NCBI RefSeq assembly: GCF_002920615.1 | Contig: NZ_PQSU01000001.1 | Span: forward strand, 434,001 to 498,000 | Direction of reading: 5' to 3' | Source of the DNA: Streptomyces sp. Ru62 | Lineage (GTDB): Bacteria; Actinomycetota; Actinomycetes; Streptomycetales; Streptomycetaceae | DNA length: 64,000 nucleotides | Part shown: positions 28,070-36,524 of the stretch, piece by piece | Position numbering within the stretch: the first letter of the stretch is position 1 | Layout of the letters: each line of letters starts with the position of its first letter | Translations under genes and position numbers: made by a program | Notes under the pieces: model-generated | Told to the model about the DNA's origin: nothing | Database searches by the model: none | What the model saw: only the letters and a program-made list of their open reading frames with translations

Positions 28070-29740
28070 TCAGTCCTGGGCCGTGCGCCAGGCGATCAAC
28101 GCGCTGCGCGCCAGCGCGCGTTCCCTCCTGCGCCCAGGCAGCAGGGCGGGCCTGCTCCCGGCGGTCCTGGCGAAGTCGGGGAGCAGCCCGCGGTCGCTGA
28201 TTTCCCGGAGCATCACGAACAGGGGGGTGCGGCCCAGACCCTGGGGCGTGAGCAGATTCTGGTGCGCCTTGCAGACACCGGTGAAGACACGCGAGAACTG
28301 CTCCAGCGTCATGCTGTCCAGGAGGGTGCGGGTCAAGGACCGCCAGTGCTCGCCGGACATCCGTCCCAGCCCGGCGTCGTGCACGGCCGGCCACACGTGA
28401 TCCGTGTCGAGCCTTCTCGCGAAATCGGTGATGAGCAGCGAATGGAACTCGCGCCACTCGGCCTCCGACGCCAGAAGCAGGAGAGTCAGTGCGTGCTCGC
28501 CGGAACGGCCGAACGACGCTGGGTGAAGGTTCCTGACCGCGGCCTTCTCGTCAACCGGTATACGTGCGATGACCTGAGCCATGTCGTCCAGGCCGCGCGG
28601 GGACTCCAGCAGAGCGGCGAGGACGCTGTGCGGCCCTGCCGGGCGCAGCAGCAGGACCTGGTCCGTTCCCGGATCCCACTGGTCCGGCCACAGGGTGTGG
28701 AGTACCGCGATGTCCTGTGGCGTCATGACCAGACATGCCTCGGCGGCGAGGAGCCCGGCCCTCTTGGCGGCGTGGTGGGCGAAGGACGGTGTCCACTGCC
28801 GGTCCAGTGTGCGTTTGCCGAAAGCGGCCACGTCCTCGACGCTGCGGACGCGGGCCACCTCACGCACGACGTGGTCGCCGTGCAGCCGGTCGCCGCGGTG
28901 GTCCAGCCAGGCGACCAGGTCGGAGAGCTCGGCCACGGGCCGGGTCAGCGCGGCCTCGGTCAGGTCACGGGCCGCTTCCCTGGTGTGGCCCCTTTCCCAG
29001 TGCGCCGTCAGCTGGTCCCGCAGGCTGTCCAGGGGGAGCGCGATACCGCAGGCCTCCCCGGAGCGCGAGGCCAGTTCCTCCTCCATCTCCCTGACCCGGG
29101 CTTCCAACGCGGCGCACCGGCGTTCGGTATCGGCGCGGGCGGCGACCACCTCCGCCAGTTCGGCCCGGAGCCGGGCGACCTCGTGGGCCAGGCCGTCGTT
29201 GTGGGCGACGTGCTCGGCCGGCACCTCCACCTCCGCGCCACCGGCGCTGGGCCGGCCGGCGAACCAGTCCTGGCGTACCTGGTTCAATTCGGCGCGCAGC
29301 CGTGCGATCTGCTGCTCCTTCTTCTCCAGCAGGTCGTGCAGCGCCTCCTGGTGTCTGGCCAGGAGCTCGGCCTCGCGCCGCGTCTTCTCCATCTCCGCCC
29401 GCAGGGACTCCAGTTCGTACACCGCCGGGTCGCACACGCGCAGGGCTGCCAGGCGCAGGGCGCGCAGATTCGAGTGGACCTCGGGCTGTACAGGGGTGTC
29501 CCGCACGGATTCGACCTCGCGGACCAGCCGGTCGATGAAGTCCTGCGTGGCCACTCGTCGGCCGCGGAGCGCTCGTGACACCACCGACTTGTCGAGCGAG
29601 ACGCGGACCGCGTACGCGCTCTGGGACATCCCGAGGGTGTTGAACAGCGTCGTCAACGCGTTGCCGAGCGCGGCGACCTCCGGGATCTCGCCCCGCTCCA
29701 GGTCCCCCGAACCCCTGATCGCAGGCAGCGCCTCCGTCAC
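28070..29740 (-). CDS. HTH / coiled-coil protein of unknown function
   Basis: About 556 aa. An N-terminal helix-turn-helix (about 22-75, LGMSQSAYAVRVSLDKSVVS then RALRGRRVATQDFIDRL) is followed by a long coiled coil (about 105-225) and a helical C-terminal domain (about 240-556) with no motif I know. The GTG at 29740 has GGAGGG seven bases upstream; the longer frame is unlikely. The architecture suggests a DNA-binding regulator or scaffold. A small membrane protein gene is divergent from it. Function unknown. Confidence 0.8.
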   Translation of the reverse strand: MTEALPAIRGSGDLERGEIPEVAALGNALTTLFNTLGMSQSAYAVRVSLDKSVVSRALRGRRVATQDFIDRLVREVESVRDTPVQPEVHSNLRALRLAALRVCDPAVYELESLRAEMEKTRREAELLARHQEALHDLLEKKEQQIARLRAELNQVRQDWFAGRPSAGGAEVEVPAEHVAHNDGLAHEVARLRAELAEVVAARADTERRCAALEARVREMEEELASRSGEACGIALPLDSLRDQLTAHWERGHTREAARDLTEAALTRPVAELSDLVAWLDHRGDRLHGDHVVREVARVRSVEDVAAFGKRTLDRQWTPSFAHHAAKRAGLLAAEACLVMTPQDIAVLHTLWPDQWDPGTDQVLLLRPAGPHSVLAALLESPRGLDDMAQVIARIPVDEKAAVRNLHPASFGRSGEHALTLLLLASEAEWREFHSLLITDFARRLDTDHVWPAVHDAGLGRMSGEHWRSLTRTLLDSMTLEQFSRVFTGVCKAHQNLLTPQGLGRTPLFVMLREISDRGLLPDFARTAGSRPALLPGRRRERALARSALIAWRTAQD

Positions 29741-29857
29741 TGAGATCCCTCCCTCGTTGACCTCACATCGGCAACCGGTGCGTCTGCCGCAACGGGTGCG
29801 CGGTTCTGCACGGTGGTGTCCCGGAAGGTCCCTCCCACGGATTGGAGCCGTCGAACC

Positions 29858-30079
29858 ATGACACCGTCCTGGACCGCCGTGGTCACGGGCAGCCGCTTGC
29901 TGCAGCGTGTCCTCGTCGTCCTCTGCGCAATCGTTCCGCTGCTCGTCGTCACCCTCGCCTGCACGCCGGCGCTGGTCGTACTCCCGTTCCTGCCGGCGCA
30001 CAGCGCCCGTGCCACGGCGATCGTGCGGCAGCTCATCGCATGGACCCGTACCGCGCTGATCGCCAGCCGGAGCCGGTGA
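29858..30079 (+). CDS. Small single- or double-span membrane protein
   Basis: A 73-aa protein with a strongly hydrophobic core (VLVVLCAIVPLLVVTLACTP, then ALVVLPFLP) flanked by basic residues. A TTGGAG lies about eleven bases before the ATG. It is divergent from the HTH/coiled-coil gene with 117 bases between starts. Third-position GC supports coding but homology is unknown. Confidence 0.5.
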   Translation: MTPSWTAVVTGSRLLQRVLVVLCAIVPLLVVTLACTPALVVLPFLPAHSARATAIVRQLIAWTRTALIASRSR

Positions 30080-30176
30080 GCGGCTCAGGGCGGGCGGCAG
30101 CAGCCGGCGCATGCCGGTGCTCGCCGGGCTCGACCGGGTCTTCGGGCACGCCGTCCACGCACCCGTCGCGGACGGC

Positions 30177-31718
30177 TCACCGCGCCCCCGCCCGCCACCG
30201 CCGGCCGGGGCTGTCGGACAGGGCGTGCAGGGAGACGCCGTCGCCGTCGTCCGGGGTGACCGCCGTCTCGATGGCGATGGCCGGGCGGATGGTGCCGTCG
30301 GGGTCGACGGTGAAGCGGAGGTTCTCGCCGTTGCGGCCGTGGACCGAGTCGCACTCCCAGATGCCCACGCCCCGGTCGACCGAGCCCCGGCTGTCCAGGC
30401 AGAAGTCGTCGTCGGCCGCCGAGCGGAGCACGCCCAGGGAGGCGTCGACGCTCCAGCGCTGGGTCGCGGAGGAGTCGCAGGGAGCCGTGACGACTTCGTT
30501 GCCCTTGGCCAGGTCGCCGTCGCGGATGTCCAGGCAGCGGCCCGTGGCCAGGTTGACCACCTGGGCGTAGGCGGCTCCCGGCGGGGCGGGCGGTGGCGTC
30601 GGGCTCGGGGTCTCGCGGCGGGGCGGGGTGGGAGTCGGGCGGTGCGAAGCCGGGGTGGGGGAGGGGGACGGGGACTGGGACGTGCGGGACGGGGAGGGGG
30701 AGTGGGCCGGGGACGGGGGCAGCGAGACCGTCGCCGTCACCGTCACCGACGAGGGCGCGGGGGTGGCCGCCGCCGGGCGGCGGTCGGTGGAGTGCGCGGG
30801 GCTGAACAGGAAGACCAGCAGCGGGGTCAATGCCACGCCCAGCGCCGCCGAGCCCAGCAGGACGCGCCCGCGGGGCGGCCGGCCGGGCGTGCCCGCCGTC
30901 GTGGGTACGGCGGCGGACACGGGGAGCTCGTCCCGGCGCAGGTACGCCGTTCCGCGCCAGGGCAGCAGACCCTCGGCGAGGGTCTGCCGGGGCGCGTCCC
31001 GCAGCGCCCGCACCTCCTCGAACGCGGCCGTGCAGTGCGGGCAGCGCGCCATGTGGGTGTCCAGGTCGGCGCTGCGACGCGGGGCGTCCGGCCGTACCGC
31101 CTCCTCGATCAGCCGCCGGAAGTCCGCGCAGCGCGGGTCGTCGGAGGCGGCCAGCCGGTGCCGCAGACAGGCCTGGGCCAGGGCGGTGAGGGCCCGCGGG
31201 GTGTCGTGGACGACGTCCGCGCTGCCGAGGCCCAGGAAGGCGGCGGTGCGCTCCTCGGGTTCCGCGTCGACGACGCCGTACCAGAGCAGTCCCTGGGCGC
31301 GGGAGGGCAGTGACCGGAAGGCCGGGAGCAGGGGCGGGGTCGGGCCCTCGGGGCGGCCGGCCGTGGTCAGCACCAGCAGCAGGCCGGGGTCGACGCCCGC
31401 GGAGCGTTCGTCGCGCGCCCAGTTGGCCGCCAGCCGCACGGTGAGCAGCAGGAGCCGGTGGCGCAGGGGGACGGGCGGTTCGACGCCCCGGGCCGTCTCG
31501 CGGGCCGCCGTGGTGAACGTCTCCGCCGCCAGCCGGCGGGCCGCGGACTCGCTCGTCGCGCACAGCCGGGCGTGGGCGAGGACCGCCGGATGGTGGCGGC
31601 GGCGCAGCTCCTGCAACGCCGGGTAGGCCGTGGGCGTGGGGAAGCGCAGCAGTTCGGTCAGCCGTGCGTCCGGCGCGTCCTCGTGGTCCCCCGCCGTGGC
31701 GTGGTCCCCCTCAGCCAT
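30177..31718 (-). CDS. Sigma-like / zinc-finger / transmembrane / ricin-lectin fusion protein
   Basis: A 513-aa membrane protein. Residues 15-210 are helical and resemble a degenerate ECF sigma factor (LLRFPTPTAYPALQELRRRH, SLPSRAQGLLWYGVVD). At about 220-227 HMARCPHC matches the Hx3CxxC site of zinc-binding anti-sigma factors. One membrane span (about 288-308) is followed by a Ser/Thr/Pro-rich stalk (about 315-375) and a C-terminal ricin B lectin domain with QRWSVDAS and CLDSRGS. The layout suggests sensing of a wall or external glycan outside, with a signalling module inside. GGAGGG precedes the ATG. Confidence 0.85.
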   Translation of the reverse strand: MAEGDHATAGDHEDAPDARLTELLRFPTPTAYPALQELRRRHHPAVLAHARLCATSESAARRLAAETFTTAARETARGVEPPVPLRHRLLLLTVRLAANWARDERSAGVDPGLLLVLTTAGRPEGPTPPLLPAFRSLPSRAQGLLWYGVVDAEPEERTAAFLGLGSADVVHDTPRALTALAQACLRHRLAASDDPRCADFRRLIEEAVRPDAPRRSADLDTHMARCPHCTAAFEEVRALRDAPRQTLAEGLLPWRGTAYLRRDELPVSAAVPTTAGTPGRPPRGRVLLGSAALGVALTPLLVFLFSPAHSTDRRPAAATPAPSSVTVTATVSLPPSPAHSPSPSRTSQSPSPSPTPASHRPTPTPPRRETPSPTPPPAPPGAAYAQVVNLATGRCLDIRDGDLAKGNEVVTAPCDSSATQRWSVDASLGVLRSAADDDFCLDSRGSVDRGVGIWECDSVHGRNGENLRFTVDPDGTIRPAIAIETAVTPDDGDGVSLHALSDSPGRRWRAGAR

Positions 31719-31880
31719 GCAACACCCTCCGTCCCGAGAAGGCCGCTGACATACCAGCCAGTTTGGGGACCCATAGTGGTGGACGGGGGCGGTCCCGGAA
31801 AGAGGTTTCTGTGAGGAACCGCATAACGGTTGGGGTGCTGGGCACCCGGCTGCCGGAGTGGTGGGTGCAGGGGACGCCGA

Positions 31881-31908
31881 AGCGGCCCGGCGTCTCCACC
31901 GGGCCGCT
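31881..31908 (-). terminator. Terminator after the sigma factor gene
   Basis: AGCGGCCCGG and CCGGGCCGCT flank an 8-base loop, 45 bases past the minus-strand sigma factor stop. It separates that transcript from the ricin-fusion gene. Confidence 0.75.
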
Positions 31909-31952
31909 CACCGCAGTACGGGCCGCACGCGTGCGCGCGTTCCGCGCGGAGG

Positions 31953-32849
31953 TCACTCCTCCAGCGTCAGTCCCTTGCGCAGCCGTACCAGCGTGCGCGA
32001 CAGCAGCCGGGACACGTGCATCTGGGAGATGCCCAGTTCCTCGCCGATCTCCGACTGGGTCATGTTCGCCACGAACCGCAGGGAGAGGATCTTCCGGTCC
32101 CGGGGCGGGAGTTCGGCGATCAGGGGCTTGAGCGACTCGATGTACTCGATGCCTTCGAGCCCGTGGTCCTCGTATCCGATGCGGTCCGCGAGGGCGCCCT
32201 CGGACTCGTCCTCCTCCGGCTGGGCGTCCAGCGACGAGGCGGTGTAGGCGTTCGAGGCGGCCATGCCCTCGACGACCTCGTCGTTGGAGATGCCGAGCCG
32301 CTCGGCCAGTTCCGCGACCGTGGGGGCGCGGTCCAGCTGTTGCGCCAGTTCGTCGCCGGCCTTGGCCAGGTCGAGCCGCAGCTCCTGGAGCCGGCGCGGG
32401 ACGCGCACGGACCACGAGGTGTCACGGAAGAACCGCTTGATCTCGCCGATGATGGTCGGCATCGCGAAGGTGGGGAACTCGACGCCGCGGGAGAGTTCGA
32501 AGCGGTCGATCGCCTTGATCAGGCCGATGGTGCCGACCTGGATGATGTCCTCCATCGGCTCGCTGCGGGAGCGGAAGCGGGAGGCGGCGAACTTGACGAG
32601 CGCGAGGTTGAGCTCGACGAGGGTGTTGCGGACGTACGCGTGCTCGTGCGTCCCTTCCTCCAGCGACTCCAGGCGCTCGAAGAGGGTCTTGGACAGGGCC
32701 CGTGCGTCGACCGGGCCGATCTCGTCGTACGGGGGGATCTCCGGGAGTCCCTCGAAGGGATCGAGGGGGTCGATGGGATGATCCAGTTGTTCCGGTGGGG
32801 GTGTCGACGTCGCGATCGGGGTAGGCGATGCGTCGAGCCGGGGTGACAT
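31953..32849 (-). CDS. RNA polymerase sigma factor, SigB/SigF/SigG type
   Basis: Group 3 sigma factor of about 298 aa. Region 2 is at about 95-145 (IIQVGTIGLIKAIDRFELSR, FPTFAMPTIIGEIKRFFRD), region 3 at about 150-205 (VRVPRRLQELRLDL) and region 4 at about 240-295 (LPPRDRKILSLRFVANMTQ, then EIGEELGISQMHVSRL). An acidic, Pro-rich N-terminus of 45 residues precedes. The ATG at 32849 follows GGAGG. A STAS antagonist and an RsbW-like kinase are encoded divergently, so control by partner switching is likely. By gene order it probably corresponds to S. coelicolor sigI; that is from memory. Confidence 0.93.
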   Translation of the reverse strand: MSPRLDASPTPIATSTPPPEQLDHPIDPLDPFEGLPEIPPYDEIGPVDARALSKTLFERLESLEEGTHEHAYVRNTLVELNLALVKFAASRFRSRSEPMEDIIQVGTIGLIKAIDRFELSRGVEFPTFAMPTIIGEIKRFFRDTSWSVRVPRRLQELRLDLAKAGDELAQQLDRAPTVAELAERLGISNDEVVEGMAASNAYTASSLDAQPEEDESEGALADRIGYEDHGLEGIEYIESLKPLIAELPPRDRKILSLRFVANMTQSEIGEELGISQMHVSRLLSRTLVRLRKGLTLEE

Positions 32850-33005
32850 GGGTGTCCTCCATCGTTCTCGGCATATGGCTGCCGAAGCCAGTACGTGCAC
32901 TGCGGTGTGCGGCGCCTCCGAAGCCGGCGTGTAGGGGTGTGTGTCCTTACTAGCCCTACCCGCTGCACCGAGCGAGTCGCAAGTGCGTTCTGTAGCTATA
33001 TGTCC

Positions 33006-33029
33006 GTTTCTGTGCGGATGTTCGGGTGT
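33006..33029 (+). promoter_or_regulatory. Putative SigB/SigF-type promoter of the STAS gene
   Basis: GTTT (33006-33009) and GGGTGT (33024-33029) are 14 bases apart, matching the Streptomyces sigma-B-like pattern GTTT-N14/15-GGGTAT in all but one position. It lies 66 bases upstream of the STAS start and would let the divergent sigma factor, or a relative, switch on its own regulators. Confidence 0.45.
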
Positions 33030-33095
33030 CGGAGTGCGCATGGAAGGCGTAATGTTCGAGGGCATCAGCAGCCACGACCTCGGGAGAGAGACGGC

Positions 33096-33473
33096 ATGGA
33101 CCACGGGACGGTCGGCAGCGCACAGTCGGGCCGGCTTCTGGTGGAGGTGCGGGAAGAGGGCTCCAGCGCCGTTGTGACACCGGCGGGTGAGCTCGATCAC
33201 CACACCGCCGATCTTTTGCGTGAGCCCCTCGACGACCTCTTGGCCAAGGGCTTCTCGCGGCTCGTGGTGGACTGCTCACGCCTGGAGTTCTGCGACTCCA
33301 CAGGGCTGAACGTCCTGCTCGGCGCCCGCTTGAAGGCGGAGGCCGCGGGTGGCGGGGTCCATCTGGCCGGAATGCTGCCAGTGGTCGCCCGCGTGTTCGA
33401 GATCACCGGGGCGGAGGCGGTCTTCACCGTCCACGACTCCGTGGAGGCGGCCCTGGCCGACGGTGCCGACTGA
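33096..33473 (+). CDS. STAS-domain anti-sigma factor antagonist (RsbV/BldG-like)
   Basis: A 125-aa single-domain STAS protein. The phosphorylatable serine is S68 in LEFCDSTGLNVLL, the family hallmark; unphosphorylated antagonists bind the RsbW-type kinase and release the sigma factor. The N-terminal strand EVREEGSSAVVTPAGELDH is intact. The ATG at 33096 is preferred, with GGGAGAG upstream; the longer frame from 32895 runs through the promoter region. It is divergent from the sigma factor gene and upstream of the kinase-like gene, but 442 bases from it. Confidence 0.92.
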   Translation: MDHGTVGSAQSGRLLVEVREEGSSAVVTPAGELDHHTADLLREPLDDLLAKGFSRLVVDCSRLEFCDSTGLNVLLGARLKAEAAGGGVHLAGMLPVVARVFEITGAEAVFTVHDSVEAALADGAD

Positions 33474-33915
33474 CCCTCCGCCCCGTGTCCGGTCCGGTCC
33501 GTCGCGGCTTCCCGTGGGCGTTACATGCGTCACGTCCGAAACGGGGGGTGTTCCGTCGGATCGGTCGGGCAGGAGAGGGCAGAAGGAGGCGGGAGCCGTT
33601 CCGCCGACTGCCGGCCGTCGGCCACCGCTTACCGGTGGCCGGTGGGCGCGCGGGACGGGGCGTGCGTCCGGCGGACGGGCGGGTAGGGATTCCTGGCCGG
33701 ACGGCGTGCGGACGGCCGTCGGGCGGTGTGCGGACGGCGCGCGGACGATGTACGAACGACGTCCGGGCGGTGTGCGGACGACATCCCGGCCGGACGGCGC
33801 CCGGGGCGCCGGCGGTGCCGGGCCTTCGACAGGACCGACCGGCCGGAGACCGCCGGCCGGACTATTGACCGGACTTTTGAATCGTGAACTGGTGAATCGG
33901 TGAGGTGAAGCGCTG
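33474..33915. other. Intergenic region with GTGCGGACG-type repeats
   Basis: These 442 bases between the STAS and RsbW-like genes carry many short, imperfect repeats of GTGCGGACGGC between about 33660 and 33800. Closer to the next gene, TGAATCG and related TGAA-steps recur (33878-33905). A -35-like TTGACC is at 33865-33870 without a clear -10. No convincing gene is present. Confidence 0.5.
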
Positions 33916-34494
33916 ATGAGCACCACCCGGCCTTACTCGCCGGGCGACCGCGGCCCGGAGCCCAGCGGCGCTTCCGGGGCGTCCGAGGGGGCCGCGCCGG
34001 CCGTCGGCGCGGCCACGGGGGCAGCCGCGCCGTCCGTGCCGTCCGGGCCGCCGGGCCCGGCCGACGGCACCCCGCAGCCCCGGGGCCGGCAGGTCCGCAG
34101 GCTGCGCCTGGAAGGCGAGAGCGGGGTCGTCCCGCTCGCCCGTGACTTCACCCGCCAGGCGCTGTACGCGTGGGGCTGGCTGCCCGCCGCCACCGCCGAC
34201 CAGCGGGCCGCCGCCGAGGACGTGCTGCTCGTGGTCTCCGAACTGGTCACCAACGCCTGCCTGCACGCCGAGGGCCCCGACGAACTGCTCCTCTCCTGCG
34301 ACAACAAGGTGATCCGGCTGGAGGTCTCCGACCGGGGCACCGGCCAGCCGGCCCCGCGCACCCCGCACCGCGCCGGCCGGCCGGGCGGGCACGGCATGTT
34401 CATCGTGCAGCGGCTCTGCCTGGACTGGGGCGTGGTCCGCGCCCCCGGCACGCCGGGCAAGACGGTCTGGGCGGAGCTGGGCGCCCCCGCCTGA
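33916..34494 (+). CDS. RsbW-like ATP-binding protein (anti-sigma factor / serine kinase)
   Basis: A 192-aa GHKL ATPase. Residues 1-58 are a Pro/Ala/Gly-rich, presumably disordered extension. The ATPase domain has the N box SELVTNACLHA (E109, N113), G1 box SDRGTGQP near 135-142 and G2 box GGHGMFIVQRL near 156-166. Such proteins bind sigma factors of the SigB type and phosphorylate STAS antagonists. Position beside the sigma and STAS genes supports that role, though many Streptomyces relatives are promiscuous. Confidence 0.88.
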   Translation: MSTTRPYSPGDRGPEPSGASGASEGAAPAVGAATGAAAPSVPSGPPGPADGTPQPRGRQVRRLRLEGESGVVPLARDFTRQALYAWGWLPAATADQRAAAEDVLLVVSELVTNACLHAEGPDELLLSCDNKVIRLEVSDRGTGQPAPRTPHRAGRPGGHGMFIVQRLCLDWGVVRAPGTPGKTVWAELGAPA

Positions 34495-34755
34495 GCGCCG
34501 GCGGAGACCACCCGAGTCCCCGCCTCCACTCCGCCACCGCCTCGCGCACGCCGGATCACCACAACTCCGGCGTGTGACGTGTCTTCCTTCCTCACGACCC
34601 CGGGCGAACCGTGACGGCGAGATCTGATGTGCCGTCAGGGATGAGTGAGGCGGACCGATCGTGCCGTACCCGGAACGAACCGCCGCACTCGCCTCCGCCA
34701 CGGCCCCACCGGCTCGGCTGCGCTGCCGGCCGCACCGACGGCCCGCGTCGACCTG

Positions 34756-34848
34756 AGGGGCGCGGGGAACCGCGCGCTCGGCCGCAGCGGTGCGCCGGCC
34801 GCCGACGCTCGACCATCCCTAGGGCGCCCCGCACCCCGGCACGAACGG
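34756..34848 (+). repeat. 93-bp direct repeat, copy 1
   Basis: Starts AGGGGCGCGGGGAACCGCGC and ends ACGAACGG. Identical to copy 2 except for C/T at 34763 versus 34880, offset by 117 bases. It contains the AGGGGCGCGGGGAAC word common between Streptomyces genes. The whole 524-base gap (34495-35018) otherwise holds only the terminator at 34964 and no gene. Confidence 0.95.
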
Positions 34849-34872
34849 GCGGCCCGCGCGACAGTCGGCCTC

Positions 34873-34965
34873 AGGGGCGTGGGGAACCGCGCGCTCGGCC
34901 GCAGCGGTGCGCCGGCCGCCGACGCTCGACCATCCCTAGGGCGCCCCGCACCCCGGCACGAACGG
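34873..34965 (+). repeat. 93-bp direct repeat, copy 2
   Basis: Second copy of the repeat, separated from copy 1 by 24 bases that partly resemble the bases before copy 1, so the duplicated unit was probably about 117 bp. It runs into the terminator of the POT gene. Confidence 0.95.
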
Positions 34966-35000
34966 AGGGCCACCGCGTCCCAGGGACGCGGTGACCCTCC
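34964..35000 (-). terminator. Terminator after the POT transporter gene
   Basis: GGAGGG..CACCGCGTCCC and its complement form a long stem with one mismatch and a very short loop, 18 bases past the minus-strand stop. Confidence 0.85.
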
Positions 35001-35018
35001 GCCGGCCAGGTCCAACGA

Positions 35019-36524
35019 CTAGTTGACGTTGCCCATCAGCTTCTTCACCTTGCCGCGGTACATCCACACCGCGACACCCGCGACCACGGCGAGCACGGCC
35101 TCCAGGGCGACGAAGCCCATCTTGTCGAGGTTGACACCACCGACGGCCGGGTTCGACAGCAGGGCGGTGACGGAGTCGCCCGCGGTCACCGCGAGGAACC
35201 AGACGCCCATCATCTGCGAGGCGTACTTCTTCGGCGCCATCTTCGTCGTCACCGACAGACCCACCGGCGACAGCGTCAGCTCACCGATGGTCTGCGCGAA
35301 GTAGATCGCGACCAGCCACAGCGCCGCGGCCTTGTGACCGCCCTCGGCGATCGACAGCGGGGCGAGGAAGACGAAGAAGGACGCACCGACCAGCACCAGA
35401 CCGGAGGCGAACTTCACGATCGTGCTCGGCTCCTTGCCGCGCTTGTTCAGCCACAGCCACAGCCAGGCGAAGACCGGCGCGAGGGCCATGATCATGACCG
35501 GGTTGACCGACTGGTACCAGGAGACCGGGAACTCCCAGCCGAAGATGGTGTTGTCGGCGCTCTTCTCGGCGAACAGCGAGAGGGTGGAGCCGCCCTGGTC
35601 GTAGATCATCCAGAAGACGGCGGCGGCCACGAAGAACCAGATGTACGCGGACACCTTGGAGCGCTCGGCCGGCTCCAGGTCCTTGTCGCGCAGGATCCGG
35701 GAGATGACCAGGATCGGCACGATCAGGCCGATGAGCGTGAGCGGGATCAGCGCCCAGTTCAGGGTGAAGTGGCCGGTGCCGCCGACGATGCCGTAGAAGA
35801 CCACGGCGACGGCCAGCCAGATCAGGCCCTTGCGCAGGGTGGACGCCTTCTCGGCGGGCGTCAGCGGGGTCGGGACCTCGCTGCTCCTGGCGTTCAGGTG
35901 GCGGCCGCCGAGCAGGTACTGGGCGAGACCCAGCGCCATACCGAGCGCGGCCAGCGCGAAGCCCAGGTGCCAGTTGACGTTCTCACCGACGGTGCCGATG
36001 ACCAGCGGGGCGACGAAGGCACCGAGGTTGATGCCGATGTAGAAGAGCGTGAAGCCACCGTCCCGGCGCGGGTCCTCCGGGCCGTCGTAGAGGTGGCCGA
36101 CCATCGTGGAGATGTTGGCCTTCAGCAGACCGGAGCCGAGGGCGACGAGGACCAGGCCGACGAAGAAGCTCGCGGCGGCGGGCAGCGCCAGGCACAGGTG
36201 ACCGAGCATGATGACCAGGCCCGCGGCGGCGACCGTCTTGCGGGGGCCGAGGACACGGTCGGCGAACCAGCCGCCGGGCAGGGCGAGCAGGTACACGAGC
36301 GACAGGTACACGGAGTAGATCGCCGTCGCCGTGCCCGCGCTCAGGTGCAGGCCACCCGGGGCCACCAGGTACAGCGGGAGAAGGGCCCTCATGCCGTAGT
36401 AGGAGAAACGCTCCCACATCTCGGTCATGAAGAGAGTGGCCAGTCCGCGGGGGTGGCCGAAGAAGGTCTTCTCGGAACCGGGGGTGCCCGGTCGGACCGA
36501 GTCCTTCGTCAGGCTGGACGCCAT
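35019..36524 (-). CDS. POT/PTR-family proton-dependent oligopeptide transporter
   Basis: Major-facilitator-type symporter of about 501 aa and roughly 14 membrane spans, importing di- and tripeptides with protons. The PTR signatures are MTEMWERFSYYGMRALLPLY near 33-52 (with the ExxERFxYYG motif) and FTLFYIGINLGAFVAPLV near 165-182. The ATG follows AAGGAA. It is a single gene divergent from a two-component system, with a 491-base space between starts. Confidence 0.95.
   Translation of the reverse strand: MASSLTKDSVRPGTPGSEKTFFGHPRGLATLFMTEMWERFSYYGMRALLPLYLVAPGGLHLSAGTATAIYSVYLSLVYLLALPGGWFADRVLGPRKTVAAAGLVIMLGHLCLALPAAASFFVGLVLVALGSGLLKANISTMVGHLYDGPEDPRRDGGFTLFYIGINLGAFVAPLVIGTVGENVNWHLGFALAALGMALGLAQYLLGGRHLNARSSEVPTPLTPAEKASTLRKGLIWLAVAVVFYGIVGGTGHFTLNWALIPLTLIGLIVPILVISRILRDKDLEPAERSKVSAYIWFFVAAAVFWMIYDQGGSTLSLFAEKSADNTIFGWEFPVSWYQSVNPVMIMALAPVFAWLWLWLNKRGKEPSTIVKFASGLVLVGASFFVFLAPLSIAEGGHKAAALWLVAIYFAQTIGELTLSPVGLSVTTKMAPKKYASQMMGVWFLAVTAGDSVTALLSNPAVGGVNLDKMGFVALEAVLAVVAGVAVWMYRGKVKKLMGNVN

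Noticed and set aside
29737..30036. Minus-strand 99-codon open frame upstream of the HTH/coiled-coil gene
   Set aside because: It overlaps the better-supported divergent membrane-protein gene and the promoter space, and lacks a plausible product.
33485..33868. Possible 127-aa gene between STAS and RsbW-like genes
   Set aside because: Low-complexity Arg/Gly-rich product translated through short DNA repeats; no ribosome site.
34756..34965. CRISPR-like repeat pair
   Set aside because: Only two long copies with one short spacer and no cas genes; this is a direct duplication.
34645..35022. Possible small genes on either strand in the 93-bp repeat region
   Set aside because: Both frames simply translate the duplicated DNA and give duplicated peptide segments with no ribosome site.
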